In this document: positions 5,575 through 5,578 of the stretch, in pieces
How positions within the stretch are numbered: the stretch's first letter is position 1
Layout: the number at the start of each line of letters is the position of its first letter
Assembly: GCA_934277845.1 (NCBI GenBank)
Contig: CAKQVV010000114.1
Span: forward strand, 1 to 5,578
DNA from: an uncultured Clostridia bacterium
GTDB lineage: Bacteria; Bacillota; Clostridia; Christensenellales; Pumilibacteraceae
Direction: 5' to 3'
Length of the DNA stretch: 5,578 nt
Position numbers and translations under genes: made by a program
Notes under the pieces: generated by a model
Told to the model about the DNA's origin: nothing
Seen by the model: the letters and a program-made list of their open reading frames with translations, nothing else
The model's database searches: none

Positions 5575-5578
5575 TAAT

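Overview
The window looks like ordinary chromosome from an uncultured, moderately AT-rich Bacillota, most likely Clostridia. This rests on three observations: the pairing of miaA with a YnbB-type PLP enzyme, a Clostridia-like XerS-length tyrosine recombinase, and a WG-repeat lipoprotein with a Gram-positive style lipobox. No rRNA, tRNA, CRISPR array or insertion sequence is visible.

Layout. (a) 1-1596, plus strand: the 3' end of miaA, then 14 bp later a complete ynbB-like gene with a clear Shine-Dalgarno. This operon closes with a perfect 20-bp-stem terminator. (b) 1597-2421: an orphan 165-codon gene that I cannot assign, with no visible Shine-Dalgarno and more G/C-ending codons than its neighbours. 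A candidate terminator, an all-AT hairpin and two abutting dyads follow it. (c) 2387-3495, plus strand: a near-consensus promoter and a complete 357-aa tyrosine recombinase. (d) 3561-5574, minus strand, convergent with the recombinase: a promoter, a YgjP-type (DUF45) zinc metallopeptidase, and 2 bp after it a 456-aa WG-repeat lipoprotein. These two form a tight two-gene operon.

The most notable signal is regulatory. The only two genes with obvious promoters of their own (recombinase and metallopeptidase) share the same start layout: a -35 box, a 17-nt spacer, TATAAT, a 6-nt pyrimidine-rich stretch (TACTTT or TTCTTT), then ATG. The expected transcription start falls on the A of the ATG, so both mRNAs are predicted to be leaderless. 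Neither start has room for a Shine-Dalgarno. The downstream operon gene ynbB, by contrast, has GGAG at normal spacing. This suggests an organism in which first genes of operons are commonly leaderless.

Functionally, miaA (tRNA modification) and ynbB are conserved housekeeping neighbours. The recombinase resembles the XerS or stand-alone Xer class more than an element integrase, because no attachment sites or cargo are visible. The peptidase/lipoprotein pair may act together, but their roles are unknown. I found no strong evidence for a wholly new system. The orphan 165-aa gene, the leaderless promoter pair and the peptidase-lipoprotein module are the best leads.
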